A DNA stretch of 64,000 bases, taken from JACDCA01 sp963810305 (GTDB lineage: Bacteria > Acidobacteriota > Vicinamibacteria > Vicinamibacterales > 2-12-FULL-66-21). Below the pieces are notes generated by a model, which did not search any database, was not told the DNA's origin, and saw only the letters and a list, made by a program, of their open reading frames with translations. This document shows, piece by piece, positions 8,157-18,491 of this stretch. Position 1 is the first letter of the stretch. Each line of letters starts with the position of its first letter. The stretch lies in assembly GCA_963810305.1 (NCBI GenBank), contig CAWEMY010000007.1, positions 62,001-126,000 on the forward strand. The letters run 5' to 3'. The position numbers and the translations under genes are program-made.

Positions 8157-9462
8157 GACCTCGCTCCGCCGCGTCAATGAGGGCGTGGCGCGGGACTTTC
8201 CGGGCGAGAGTGCCGATCGGCAGCCGGTGCACACCGTCTACGGCGGAGCGCACCTGTTCAAGGCTGATTCGGCGTCGAAGCTCGGTGCGGTTGCACTGAC
8301 TGTGCTCGACGAGTACGCCCCGGACGCCAATACGCTTGCGACGGCGCTCGGTCTCGCCCCCGACGTTGACGCGACAACGGTTCGTGCGCGGATCGTTGAA
8401 AAACTCCGCCGCGAACCCGTCGAAGACTTCCGCATCGATTTCGAGGACGGCTACGGCAACCGTGTGGATGCCGAGGAGGATGGCCACGCCGCGTCCGCCG
8501 CGCGAGAGGTGGCGGCCGGACTGAAGGCCGGGACGCTGCCACCATTCATCGGCATCCGCATCAAGCCGCTGTCAAAGGAGCTTCACCGCCGCAGCCTTCG
8601 GACGCTGGACATCTTCGTCACCACGATGGTCGGCGCCACGCGCGGCAAGCTGCCGCCGAACTTCGTCATCACCATACCCAAGCTGATGTCTCCCGGCCAC
8701 GTCACCGCAGTGGCATCCGCATGCGCGGGCCTCGAGCGGAGACTGAAGCTGAAAAAAGGCGCGCTCAAGCTCGAGCTGATGATCGAGACGCCGCAGTCGA
8801 TCATTGCCGCGGACGGGACGTCTGCCCTGCGTCCGCTTGTCGCCGCCGGCGGCGGCCGGGTGACCGGCGCGCATTTCGGGACCTACGACTACACCGCCCT
8901 CTGTGGAATCACCGCGTCATGGCAGCACATGCGGCATCCCGTGTGCGACTTCGCGAAACACATGATGCAGGTGGCACTCGCTCAAACCGGGGTCCGCCTC
9001 TCCGACGGCGCCACCAATATCATGCCGGTCGCTCCGCACCGCGCGGCTGCGGGCCGTCCGCTGACCGATGATCAGCGCCGGGCAAACATCGACGCCGTCC
9101 ATCGCGCGTGGAAGACGCATTTCGACGATGTTCGCCACTCGCTGTTGAATGGCTACTACCAGGGATGGGACCTCCATCCCGCCCAGCTGCCGACTCGGTA
9201 CGCGGCGCTCTACAGCTTCTTCCTGTCCGCACTCCCGGCGGCGACTGCACGCTTGAAGAACTTCGTCGAAAAGGCCGCGCAGGCCACGCTCGTCGGCGAT
9301 GTGTTCGACGATGCGGCGACCGGGCAGGGGCTGCTGAACTTCTTCGTCCGCGGCCTCAGTTCGGGCGCATTGACGCTGGAAGAAGCTCGTGAGACAGGCC
9401 TCACGGTCGAAGAGCTGCAGGGTCGATCGTTCCTCAAGATCCTCGACGCCCGCCGTGCGTAA
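8131..9462 (+). CDS. DUF6986 / CitE-malate-synthase-like aldolase superfamily protein
   Basis: The protein has 443 residues from ATG 8131. The core (V-H-T-V-Y-G-G-A-H-L-F, D-F-R-I-D-F-E-D-G-Y-G, F-I-G-I-R-I-K, E-L-M-I-E-T-P, G-A-H-F-G-T-Y-D-Y-T, Y-Q-G-W-D-L-H-P) fits a TIM-barrel enzyme of the HpcH/CitE/malate-synthase type. The E-x-G, R, E-x-x-E-T and D positions would bind Mg and a 2-oxoacid. Because it follows the uricase operon, a role in condensing the glyoxylate made from ureidoglycolate is attractive, but that is inference. Odd point: the first nine codons (M-R-K-K-Q-D-L-T-P) are made of the 99-bp repeat. GTG 8185 is an alternative start close to the conserved part. Confidence 0.75.
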   Translation: MRKKQDLTPTSLRRVNEGVARDFPGESADRQPVHTVYGGAHLFKADSASKLGAVALTVLDEYAPDANTLATALGLAPDVDATTVRARIVEKLRREPVEDFRIDFEDGYGNRVDAEEDGHAASAAREVAAGLKAGTLPPFIGIRIKPLSKELHRRSLRTLDIFVTTMVGATRGKLPPNFVITIPKLMSPGHVTAVASACAGLERRLKLKKGALKLELMIETPQSIIAADGTSALRPLVAAGGGRVTGAHFGTYDYTALCGITASWQHMRHPVCDFAKHMMQVALAQTGVRLSDGATNIMPVAPHRAAAGRPLTDDQRRANIDAVHRAWKTHFDDVRHSLLNGYYQGWDLHPAQLPTRYAALYSFFLSALPAATARLKNFVEKAAQATLVGDVFDDAATGQGLLNFFVRGLSSGALTLEEARETGLTVEELQGRSFLKILDARRA

Positions 9463-9967
9463 AGTCACGTTCGGGGTGGGCAACAGCCTGGACGGCTATA
9501 TCGCCGGGCCGGACCACGCCGTCGACTGGCTCCAATGGACGAAGGAGATCGCCGAGATATCAGCAACTTATTGGAAGACGATCGACACGGTGCTGATGGG
9601 GCGCAAGACGTACGAGAAGGCGCCGAAGGCAGGCTATCCCGGAGTCAGGAACGTCGTCTTTTCCCGGACGCTGAAACCCGGACCGGACGTTGCGGTCGAG
9701 ATCGTCTCGACCAACCCGGCGGAGTTCGTCGGCCGGATCAAGCGCGAGACCGGCGCGGGCATCTGCGTCATGGGCGGCGGTGAGCTCGCGGCAATACTGT
9801 TCGAGGCGGATCTCATCGACGAAGTCGTGTTGAACACGCACCCGGTGCTGCTCGGGTCCGGGATCCCGATGTTCCCGGGCCTGAAGCGACGGATCAATCT
9901 CGAGCTCATCTCGGTGCGGACTCTCGAAAACAAGTGCGTCGTGCTCTCGTACGCCGTCCGGCGATAG
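9455..9967 (+). CDS. Dihydrofolate-reductase / RibD C-terminal domain reductase
   Basis: The 170-residue protein is a single RibD_C-type domain. The start GTG 9455 (V-R-K-V-T-F-G-V-G-N-S-L-D-G-Y-I-A-G-P-D) is chosen because the family begins with this S-L-D-G-Y-I-A block; longer in-frame starts read through the upstream gene. Other motifs are V-L-M-G-R-K-T-Y-E, V-F-S-R-T-L and I-C-V-M-G-G-G-E-L for NADPH binding, and L-N-T-H-P-V-L-L-G-S-G-I-P-M-F near the end. It overlaps the end of the DUF6986 gene by 8 bases, so it is co-transcribed with the purine genes, perhaps reducing a carbonyl or flavin-like substrate. True DHFR activity is unlikely for this subfamily. Confidence 0.85.
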   Translation: MRKVTFGVGNSLDGYIAGPDHAVDWLQWTKEIAEISATYWKTIDTVLMGRKTYEKAPKAGYPGVRNVVFSRTLKPGPDVAVEIVSTNPAEFVGRIKRETGAGICVMGGGELAAILFEADLIDEVVLNTHPVLLGSGIPMFPGLKRRINLELISVRTLENKCVVLSYAVRR

Positions 9968-10056
9968 GCAATCAATCCACAACCGCGAAACCGGTGTCTA
10001 ATACGCCAGAGCCACCGGATGGTCGGACTCCCCACCGTCATTCACGAGATCACTCC

Positions 10057-13000
10057 ATGAAGCGCGCTTTTTTTTCTGTCTTTCTGTGCCTCCTCTTTGT
10101 TTGTGCGGTTGTCATTGCCCAGAACGCAGCCCTGACGGTGGTCAGCACGGGTCCGCAGGGTGAACTGAAGACCCGGGAAGAGGGCAACGAGATCCGCATC
10201 GTGTTTTCGGAGCCGATGGTGGCGCTCGGCAGAATCCCGGACAAGGTCACAGCGCCTTTCGTCAAGATCTCACCCGCAGTGGCCGGCACATTCCGGTGGT
10301 CGGGCAGCACGATCCTCATCTTCACGCCGCAGCAGCCGCTGCCTTACGCCACCAGTTACCAGGTGACGGTCGATGCGTCCGCCACTGCGATCAGCGGACG
10401 GAAGCTGGCCAAGCCGGTCACGTTTCGCTTCACGACTCCGACGGCTACGCTCGAAGAGACGCGCTGGTATCGGCGCGGCGGAATGATCGGCGATCCCATC
10501 GTCGTCATGATGCGGTTCAATCAGCCGGTGCGTCCGGCTGACGTGGCGGCCGCGCTGTCAGCGACCCTCGAGCCACACCAGTGGGCACCACCGTCTTTTT
10601 CTGCTGAACAGACATCCCGGCTGAAAGCGTCCAACCCGGCTGCGCTCGAGCAATTCGAGCGAAAGGTGCAGTCGACGCGGGAGGTTGCGGCTTCCCGCAG
10701 TCCCGTGCGACTCCGCCTGACGAACGACTGGGACAAGAAGGAGTTCCCTCCCTCGCCGAGACTCGTCGTGTTCGAAACGGTGTCGCCGGTTCCTCCGGAA
10801 GCGTGGGTGAAGCTGACGCTGGGGCGGACGCTTCGATCGCCCGAGGGTCCTGCCACACCGACCCGGGTTCAGACCTACACGATCGAAGCGGCGCATGCCT
10901 TTTTCATTACCGGCTTCATGTGCACGGAAAGTTGCGATCCGGACAGCCGCAACCCGATCGAGCTGACGAGTGAAGTCGAGATCAAGACCGTGGCGCCTGC
11001 GATATCGGTGCTCGACGTCACCGACAAACCGCAGCCGGTGGCGAAGGCGGCCAAACCCGCGCCGCGCCCTGACTATGCGCTGGACCGTGCTCCGGAGTTC
11101 ACGCTCGAAGACGTCGGGATACGACGCGCAGCGTCCGAATCGCAAATACGTCGTGACGGCGCGGGCCGATCTGAAGTCAGCGGACGGGCAGACACTCGGA
11201 TATCCATGGCTGGGGATCGTCGACAACTGGCACTTCCGTGCGTTCACCAGCTTCGGCGACGGGCATGGCGTCTGGGAGAAGGACGGGGGGACCACGCTGC
11301 CGTTCTACTCGAGGAATCTGCAGAACGTCACTCAGTGGGCGGCGCGGCTTCAGCCATCCGAGTTGATGCCGACGCTCCGGCAACTTCAGGAGAAGGGCTT
11401 CAGGCTGACACCTTCGACGCAGCCGAGCCCTCGCAAGCTGGCCGTCACGCCCGACCGGATTCAGTCTCACGGTCTCGACCTCTCGAAAATGCTGCCAGGT
11501 GGCACCGGTCTGCTGTGGACAGCGGTGCGGGAGGGCACACCGATTCCCCGCGCCAACACGTACGGACAGCCAGGCACGCCACGTACCAAGGCGTCGCTGG
11601 TCCAGGTCACGAACCTCGGCCTCACAGTCAAGGACAGTCCTCAGAACACTCTGGTGATGGTGACGCGGCTCGACAACGGCGTGCCGGTGTCAGGCGCGCG
11701 GGTATCCATCGTCCGTCCCGACAACTCCACGCATTGGTCGGGCACAACCGGAGCCGATGGCATTGCGGTCGCGCCGTCGACGCCGCTGCGGAATCCGGAC
11801 AACTGGTGGCAGTTCGCCTTCATCGTGATGGCGGAAAAAGACGGTGACGTCGCGTACGTCGGCAGCGACTGGAACGAAGGGATTTCTCCATGGGAATTCG
11901 GCACGGGGATCAATCTCGTTGAATCGGCGCCGCTGCTGCGCGGAACGGTGTTCACCGATCGCGGTGTCTATCGCCTCGGAGAAGAGATTCACCTCAAGGC
12001 GATCCTCAGACACAACGCGCCGTCCGGCATCGCGCTGCTGCCGGCGGGCACGCCGGTGATCATCACCGTGCGCGACAGTCAGAACCGGCTCGTGGACGAG
12101 CGCACGGTCCGGGTGAACAACTGGAGCAGCGCCGAATGGACGATGACGCTGCCGGCAGACGGAGCGCTCGGCAACTATTCCCTTCGTGCGCTGCTCGAGA
12201 GCGATCGGCCCAGGCCCGCACCCGCCAACGCGCGGCGTGGCGCGGCGCAGGCGGAATCCGAGAATGACTACCGCCTGCACGAGAAGTCAGTTCACGGCTC
12301 GTTTCTGGTGGCGGCCTATCGCCGCCCTGACTTCCGCGTCGACGTCACGCTCACGGGGGCAGGGGCCGATCCGGTAGGGTCCGATCCGGTAGGGGCCGGC
12401 TTCAGCCGGCCCATCGCCGGCGATTTGCTGAAGGGCGTGATCACCGCCAGATATCTGTTCGGCGCATCGATCGGAGAACGCCCGGTTGCATGGAAGTTTG
12501 ACGCATCAGCGGGATTCGACGCGCCGGCGGCAATCACCGATAAGTTTCCCGACGATCGATGGGTATTCGTTGGTGAGCCTGCCGATGACAGCATCCTCCA
12601 ACCGAAGGCCATTGCGTCCGAGCAGGTGAAGCTCGCCGCGGACGGGCGGCTCCTGCTCGACTTGAAGACCGAGCGCCAGGCGGGTATTCCCCGCATCTAC
12701 CGTCTCGAAGGGGACGTCGAAGATGTGTCTCGCCAGCACATCGCGAACCGCGCCAGCATCATCGTCCACCCCGCGCCGTGGTACATCGGCGTCCGCAGAC
12801 CGTCCTACTTCCTCGAGCAGAAGGCCGGATTGAAGACGGAGATCATCGCGGCGGCGCTCAACGGCACGACGGTGCCGGGTATTCCAGTGTCGGTGACCCT
12901 GACGCAGATCCAGTGGACGAGCGTCCGTCGAGCGGAAGGCAGCGGGTTCTACACCTGGGACACCGAGCAGAAACTGATTCCGTCCGGAACCTGGAAGGTG

Positions 13001-15996
13001 ACGACGGGTTCGGAGCCGGTGCCGCTCGAGATTCCTTTCAAGCAGGGAGGGTATTTCGTCCTCGAAGCTCGGGGCGATGCGGCCGACGGACGCTTCGCGG
13101 TGACACGCACTTCATTCTACGTACTCGGCGAGGGCTACACCGCATGGGAACGTTTCGATCACAACAGAATTCAACTGGTGCCCGAGCGCCAGACGTGGAA
13201 GCCGGGTGACACCGCGCGGCTCATGGTGCAATCGCCCTGGGAGCGCGCGACCGCGCTCGTCACGACCGAACGCGAGGGGATCCGCAGTCATCGACAGTTC
13301 ACCCTGACGTCCACGCAGCAGTCGATCTCGATACCGATTACCGAGAACGACATCCCGAATGTCTTTGTTTCGGTACTTCTCGTAAAGGGCAGAACCAATC
13401 CGGCGCCTTCCAGCACCGCGGAACCAGACGAAAAGACGGCGGAGGACCCAGGCAAACCGGCGTTCCGGCTTGGGTATGCGGAGCTCAAGGTAGAAGACCG
13501 CAGCAAACGGTTGACGGTTGCGGTTGCCGCGGACAAGGAGGAGTTCCGCCCGGCCAGCAGTGCGAACGTCCGCGTCGATGTGAAGGATCAGCAGGGCCGC
13601 GGCACCGCGAGCGAGGTGACGCTGTGGGCGGTCGACTACGGCGTGCTTTCGTTGACGTCCTATCGGACGCCTGACGTCCTCGGTTCCGTTTATGTGCGCA
13701 AGGCGCTCCAGGTGATGAACGCCGACAGCCGGCAGCGCATCATTTCGCGTCGGGTGCTCACGCCGAAGGGGGAAACCGAGGGAGGCGGCGGTGGCGCGGA
13801 TGCGGGCGCGGGAACCATGCGCAAGGATTTCAGGGCGCTGGCGTTCTGGCTCGGATCGGTGACTACCGGTGCAGATGGGCGCGCAAATGTCGATGTGAAG
13901 CTCCCTGAATCGCTGACCACCTACCGAATCATGGCAGTCGCCGGGGACCGCAGCTCGAGGTTCGGCGCCGGCGATGCCGAAGTCCGGACCAACAAGCCGG
14001 TCACGCTGAAGCCCACCTTCCCGCGATTTCTCGCCGTCGGCGACCGTGCGTATTTCGGAGCTGTCGTCGGCAGCCAGCTCACCGCGGGTGGCGCGGCAAT
14101 CGTGACGATGAAGTCGCTGGATCCGAACGTGCTGGTGCTCACCGGCCCGCCGGAACAACGGGTGAACGTCGCGCCGGGCGGGAACGTTGAGGTCCGCTTC
14201 GAGGGGACCGGGAAAGCGATCGGGCGCGCACGCGTGCAGATGTCGGTCCGGATCGGAACGGAAGCGGACTCGTTCGAAGACGTCATCCCGGTTGAAGTTC
14301 AGCTGTCGCCTGAAACCGTCGCCGCTTATGGTGAGGCGCGGGACGCAGCCGGCGTCGAGAAACTGAGCGTGCCGTCCGGCGCGGTTCCGGGTTTCGGCGG
14401 CCTGAACCTCGAACTGGCGTCGACTGCGCTGGTCGGTCTCGGCGAAGGGGCGCGATATCTGGTCGAGTATCCCTATGGGTGCGCCGAACAGAAATCGTCG
14501 CGCGCGCTCGCGATGCTGCTCGCGGCGGATCTCGGCGACGCGTTCACATTGCCAGGCATGGACACGTCGAAAATGCGTCCAGCCGTCCAGCAGGCACTGA
14601 AAGAGCTCGAGCGCTTCCAGTGCGCCAGCGGCGGCTTCGCCTACTGGCCGGGCTCCTGTGAAACCGTCTCGCCCTATCTCACTGCGTATCTGCTACAGGT
14701 CATGAAGACCGCGTCGGACTTGAAGTACGACGTCGACCGCGGCGTCCGCGAGCGCGCGTACACCTACCTGCAGCAGCAGTTGACGTCGAGTCCGCCGCCA
14801 GTGAATGCGAGCTGGAGGCCGTCGTATACAGCGTGGCAGGCGTTTGCGGTGAAGGTGCTCGCGGAGGGCGGGCGCAACCAGGATTCGCATATCAACCGCA
14901 TCTATGGCTATCGAGAGCAGATGCCGGTGTTCGCTCTCGCGTATCTGCATGACGCGCTCGTTGCAAAGGGTGAGACAGGGCTGCGTGTAACCGACGTTCG
15001 ACGACGGCTCACTAACGCGATCCTGCCAGAAGCAGGAACCGCGCACGTGAAGGAACTGGACGATCCGTACCTCGCCTGGTTCTGGAGCTCGAACACGCGC
15101 TCGACGGCGATCGTCCTCAACACCCTGGTCAAGGCCGGGGCGACCGAAGCACCGATTCAGCCGATGGTGCGCTGGTTGATGGGGGCGCGCAAGAACGGAC
15201 GCTGGGGGAACACGCAGGAGAACGCCTACGCCATGCAGGCGCTCGTCAGCTATTACCGGAAGTACGAGCCGGACGCACCGGACTTTCGTGCCGTCGTGAG
15301 GTTGGGGGAGCAGGAGCTGGCCGCCGGCGAGTTCAGGGGACGCTCCACGAACGCTGCCAGGACACAGGTTCCGTTGACGCAGATCGTCGCGGCGTCTGGC
15401 GGCGACGGCTCACGGCCGCTCACCTTCACGCAAGGAGGGCACCGGGACGCTGTTCTACAACGCCCGGCTTCGCTACGCAGTCGACCGGACATTCCCTGAG
15501 CCGCTCGACAGCGGCTTCCGGATCGAGCGCAGGTACGAGCCGTTCGTCGAGAAGGGGCAGAAGCCGCCGGCGACCGGATATCAGGCCGGCGACCTCGTGC
15601 GCGTGACCCTCACGTTCGTGCTCACCAAGGAACGCCGCTTCGTTGCGGTCACCGATCCGCTGCCGGCCGGTTTCGAGGCCGGTGGAGTCGTGGTTCAACA
15701 CGACGGCGCAGTCGCTGTCGCAAGCCCAGGACCGCCAGTCATCGCAGCGCGGCGACGGCGAGGTTGCGGAGTGGCAGTCGTGGTGGCTGCTCGGCGGTTT
15801 CGATCACGTCGAGCGTCACGACGACCGGATTCAGCTGTTCGCCACGCGGCTCGGATCAGGGTCGCACGAGTTCAGCTACATCGCTCGCGCGACTACGGCC
15901 GGAACGTTCCGCACTGCTCCGGCGCGGGCGGAGGAGATGTACACCCCCGAGATCTTCGGCCGCACCGAAAGCACCACGATCGAGGTCAAACGATGA
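10057..15996 (+). CDS. Bacterial alpha-2-macroglobulin (large periplasmic protease trap), frameshifted
   Basis: Corrected length is about 1,978 residues. ATG 10057 opens a signal peptide (M-K-R-A-F-F-S-V-F-L-C-L-L-F-V). A series of macroglobulin beta domains follows, including F-T-D-R-G-V-Y-R-L-G-E-E-I-H and Y-V-R-K-A-L-Q-V-M-N. The thioester region Y-P-Y-G-C-A-E-Q (bases near 14475) keeps the Cys and Gln that form the reactive bond, followed by the alpha-helical thioester domain (G-G-F-A-Y-W-P-G) and a C-terminal E-F-S-Y-I-A-R-A-T-T-A-G-x-F block. +1 shifts are needed at about 11119, 15431 and 15678. An in-frame palindrome coding A-G-F-S-R-P sits at 12394-12411. It would trap invading proteases in the periplasm, with PBP1C repairing the wall; pbpC follows directly. 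Confidence 0.88.
12394..12411. repeat. GGCCGGCTTYAGCCGGCC palindrome inside the macroglobulin gene
   Basis: This 18-base near-perfect palindrome lies in frame in the macroglobulin coding region and encodes A-G-F-S-R-P. It is preceded by a short duplication (GATCCGGTAGGG twice) that encodes D-P-V-G-S-D-P-V-G. Two more copies with TTTA in the centre sit at 16007-16024 and 16043-16060. The surrounding protein reads on as a normal domain, so the insertion appears tolerated in a loop. Confidence 0.85.
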
Positions 15997-18444
15997 GCGC
16001 GGTGGAGGCCGGCTTTAGCCGGCCTGGCAAGGCGTCGGTGGAGGCCGGCTTTAGCCGGCCTGACGATTCTCATTGCCCTCATCTGCTGGCTCCGCCTCGG
16101 TCCGCTTCCGGACGGCCTCCTCGACGATACGGGAACATCCACGCTCGTCGTCGATCGCAACGGCGAGCCGCTCTACGAAGCGTTGTCTGGCGATGGGACG
16201 CGGAGCGTCAGGCTGACTGCCGATAGCCTGCCGCCGATGCTGGTCGCGGCCACCGTCGCCGCGGAGGACCATCGTTTCTGGTCGCATCCGGGAGTCGATC
16301 CGGTCGCAATGCTCCGTGCGCTGAAGACCAACCTGGCGGAACGGAGCCTGGTGGAAGGGGGATCGACGATTTCACAGCAGGCGGCCAAACTGCTGCTGAA
16401 CCGGCGACAGCCGGCGCGAACGCGCGGGTGGACGGCGAAGATCAAGGAAGCCGTCATCGCGCTGAGGCTCGAGCACCGATTCACCAAGCGGGAAATACTT
16501 GCGATCTATCTGAACCTCGCGGGGTACGGCAATCAGATCGCCGGCGTCGAACGAGCCAGCCGCGCGTACTTCGGCACGACATCTTCGATGCTGACGCCCG
16601 CACAGGCAGCGTTTCTCGCCGGACTGCCGCAGCGTCCGTCGCGATTCAACCCGTGGCGAAGCCGCGATCTTGCGGTGTCGAGACAGCGCGCTGTCCTCAA
16701 GCGCATGGAAGCCGCCGGCTCGCTCACCGCCGCGCAGGCGGTCGAGGCGCGTGATGAGACGTTGACCCTTTCACCCGCAGCCGTGCCGTTCGGGGCGCCC
16801 CACTTCGTCGAAATGGTGCTCGCCGCGGCCGGTGACGTCCGCGCTGACAGAATCCAGACGACCATCGACGGAGCGCTCCAGGCGGAAGTCGCCGGCGTCA
16901 TCGAGAGTCACAGAAGTGCGCTGCAGCGCCATGGCGCCGGGAATGTCGCGGTCGTCGTCCTGGACAACGCGAGTGGCGAATGGCTCGCGTGGGAAGGCTC
17001 CGGCAACTACGCCGACGCGGCACGGGGAGGCGCAATCAACGGCGCCGTCGCGCCGCGTCAACCCGGTTCGGCACTGAAGCCATTCACGTATGCGCTGGCG
17101 TTCGAAGAAGGGTTCACACCGGCGAGCGTCCTCGCGGACGTTCCGTCGAGTTTTCGCACCGCCGAGGAGGGGGTGGTCTATAGCCCGCGCAACTACGACG
17201 GACGCTTCCGTGGTCCGCTGCTCGCGAGGGCAGCGCTGGCTGGGTCTGAAAACGTCCCGGCGGTCGCACTTGCCTCCGAAGTGGGCGTACCGAAGCTGCT
17301 GCGGTTCCTCACGCGCGCAGGTCTGACGACCTTCGAACAGACGGCGGCCCATTACGGGCTCGGTCTCACGCTGGGCAACGCCGAAGTCCGTCTCGACGAG
17401 CTCACCGCTGCGTACTCGGCATTCGCCCGCGGCGGAGAATGGATCCATCCGACCTGGCTGCTGCGAAACACACGAGACGGGGAAGCGCGGCGCATCGTCT
17501 CTCAGCGGACTGCGTTCTGGATCACGGATATCCTCGCCGACGCCGAGGCCCGCGAATACGTATTCGGCCGAGGCGGCAGCCTCGAGTTCCCGTTCCCAGT
17601 CGCGGTGAAGACAGGAACGTCGCAGGCTTACCACGACAACTGGACCGTCGGGTATTCCAGGCACGTCACCGTCGGCGTCTGGGTTGGCAACTTCGATCGC
17701 ACGCCGCTCAGGAATTCGAGCGGTGTCACCGGCGCGGCGCCGATCTTCCACGGGGTGATGCTGGCGGCCGAACGCCGCGTTGCGGGCGACGTCGCGGCAC
17801 ACGGTGGCGAACGGATCGTCGCCGTCGCCGGCAATTCGGTCGAGCGGGAGATCTGCAGCCTGTCCGGCCTTTCTGCCAACGCCTGGTGCCCCACGCGCCG
17901 ACGGGAATGGACCGCTGCGGAGCGCCCGCTGCTGCCGTGCAGCTGGCATCACATGTCGGACGAGGGGTTGCTGACGGTCTGGCCGCCGGAGTATCGGGCG
18001 TGGGCGGGCGCGCCTTCGCGCTCCGCGCTTCGGCGCGGCGAGGGTGCGAGGAGTGCGAGGGTGCGAGCGGTGCGAGGAGTGCGAGGGGTGCGACGGGTGC
18101 GAGGGTGCGAGCGTGCGGAGCGTCCGCTCTCGATCGTCAGTCCGGCGGCCGGCGCAACCTATCTGATCGATCCGACACTTCGAACCGAATTTCAGACCCT
18201 CTCGCTGCGAGCGGTCTCTGCAACAAGGGGCCGCATCGAATGGCGTGTCAATGGACGCCCGGTGGGCGTTGCCGACTCGGACCGCAAAGTCGACTGGCCG
18301 CTGAGCCCGGGCCGCCATGAGATCGTCGCCCGTGACGAAGCCGGCCGCACCGCCGCCGCGCGTCATCGTCGTGAGATAACAGGAGATCAAGAGATAAGGA
18401 GACTCTTTGTTTTTGTTTTACAAAAAGAGCTCCTGATCTCCTGA
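15993..18444 (+). CDS. pbpC: Penicillin-binding protein 1C (bifunctional peptidoglycan synthase)
   Basis: A single membrane anchor (T-I-L-I-A-L-I-C-W-L-R-L) is followed by a GT51 transglycosylase domain with A-A-E-D-H-R-F-W-S-H-P-G and G-G-S-T-I-S-Q-Q. The transpeptidase domain has S-A-L-K, S-E-N and K-T-G-T-S, all three penicillin-binding motifs intact. A C-terminal BiPBP_C-like domain (I-V-S-P-A-A-G-A-T-Y) closes the protein. Pairing with an alpha-2-macroglobulin gene is the known pbpC arrangement. Start is uncertain: ATG 15993 overlaps the upstream stop (ATGA) but needs a +1 shift at about 16062 to reach the anchor, within a pair of palindromic repeats; the unbroken frame offers only TTG 16183. 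A tandem repeat fills the linker at 18036-18118, and the last codons run into a long hairpin. Confidence 0.9.
16007..16060. repeat. Two copies of the GGCCGGCTTTAGCCGGCC palindrome at the pbpC start
   Basis: Two identical copies of a 26-base unit (GGTGGAGGCCGGCTTTAGCC plus GGCCTG), each with an 18-base perfect-dyad core except the centre, are 10 bases apart at the very 5' end of pbpC. In the frame of ATG 15993 they code V-E-A-G-F-S-R-P twice. They separate the initiation codon from the membrane anchor. Confidence 0.85.
18036..18118. repeat. GTGCGA(G/C)-type tandem repeat in the pbpC linker
   Basis: About nine imperfect units of gtgcgag / ggtgcgag lie between the transpeptidase domain and the C-terminal domain of pbpC, in frame, coding an Arg/Val/Gly-rich linker (S-A-R-V-R-A-V-R-G-V-R-G-V-R-R). 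The word is shared with the intergenic array at 1027-1118. The strong positive charge of the linker is unusual for PBP1C. Confidence 0.8.
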
Positions 18445-18453
18445 TCTCCTGTT
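18378..18453. terminator. Long imperfect hairpin (GGAGATCA words), probable terminator of pbpC
   Basis: The left arm 18378-18408 and right arm 18422-18453 pair over about 31 bases with few mismatches (AACAGGAGATCA against TGATCTCCTGTT at the ends). A T-rich loop (tttgtttttgttttac) lies between them. The arms contain tandem GGAGATCA words. The apparent pbpC stop at 18442-18444 is inside the right arm, so the last codons of that ORF are repeat-derived. Confidence 0.75.
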
Positions 18454-18491
18454 GAACAACTCTTGATCTCTCGAATGCGCTAACATTCGCC

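Noticed and set aside
16771..18390. Open frame of about 539 codons antisense to pbpC
   Set aside because: No motif, very Arg-rich, and fully covered by the three penicillin-binding motifs of the real gene.
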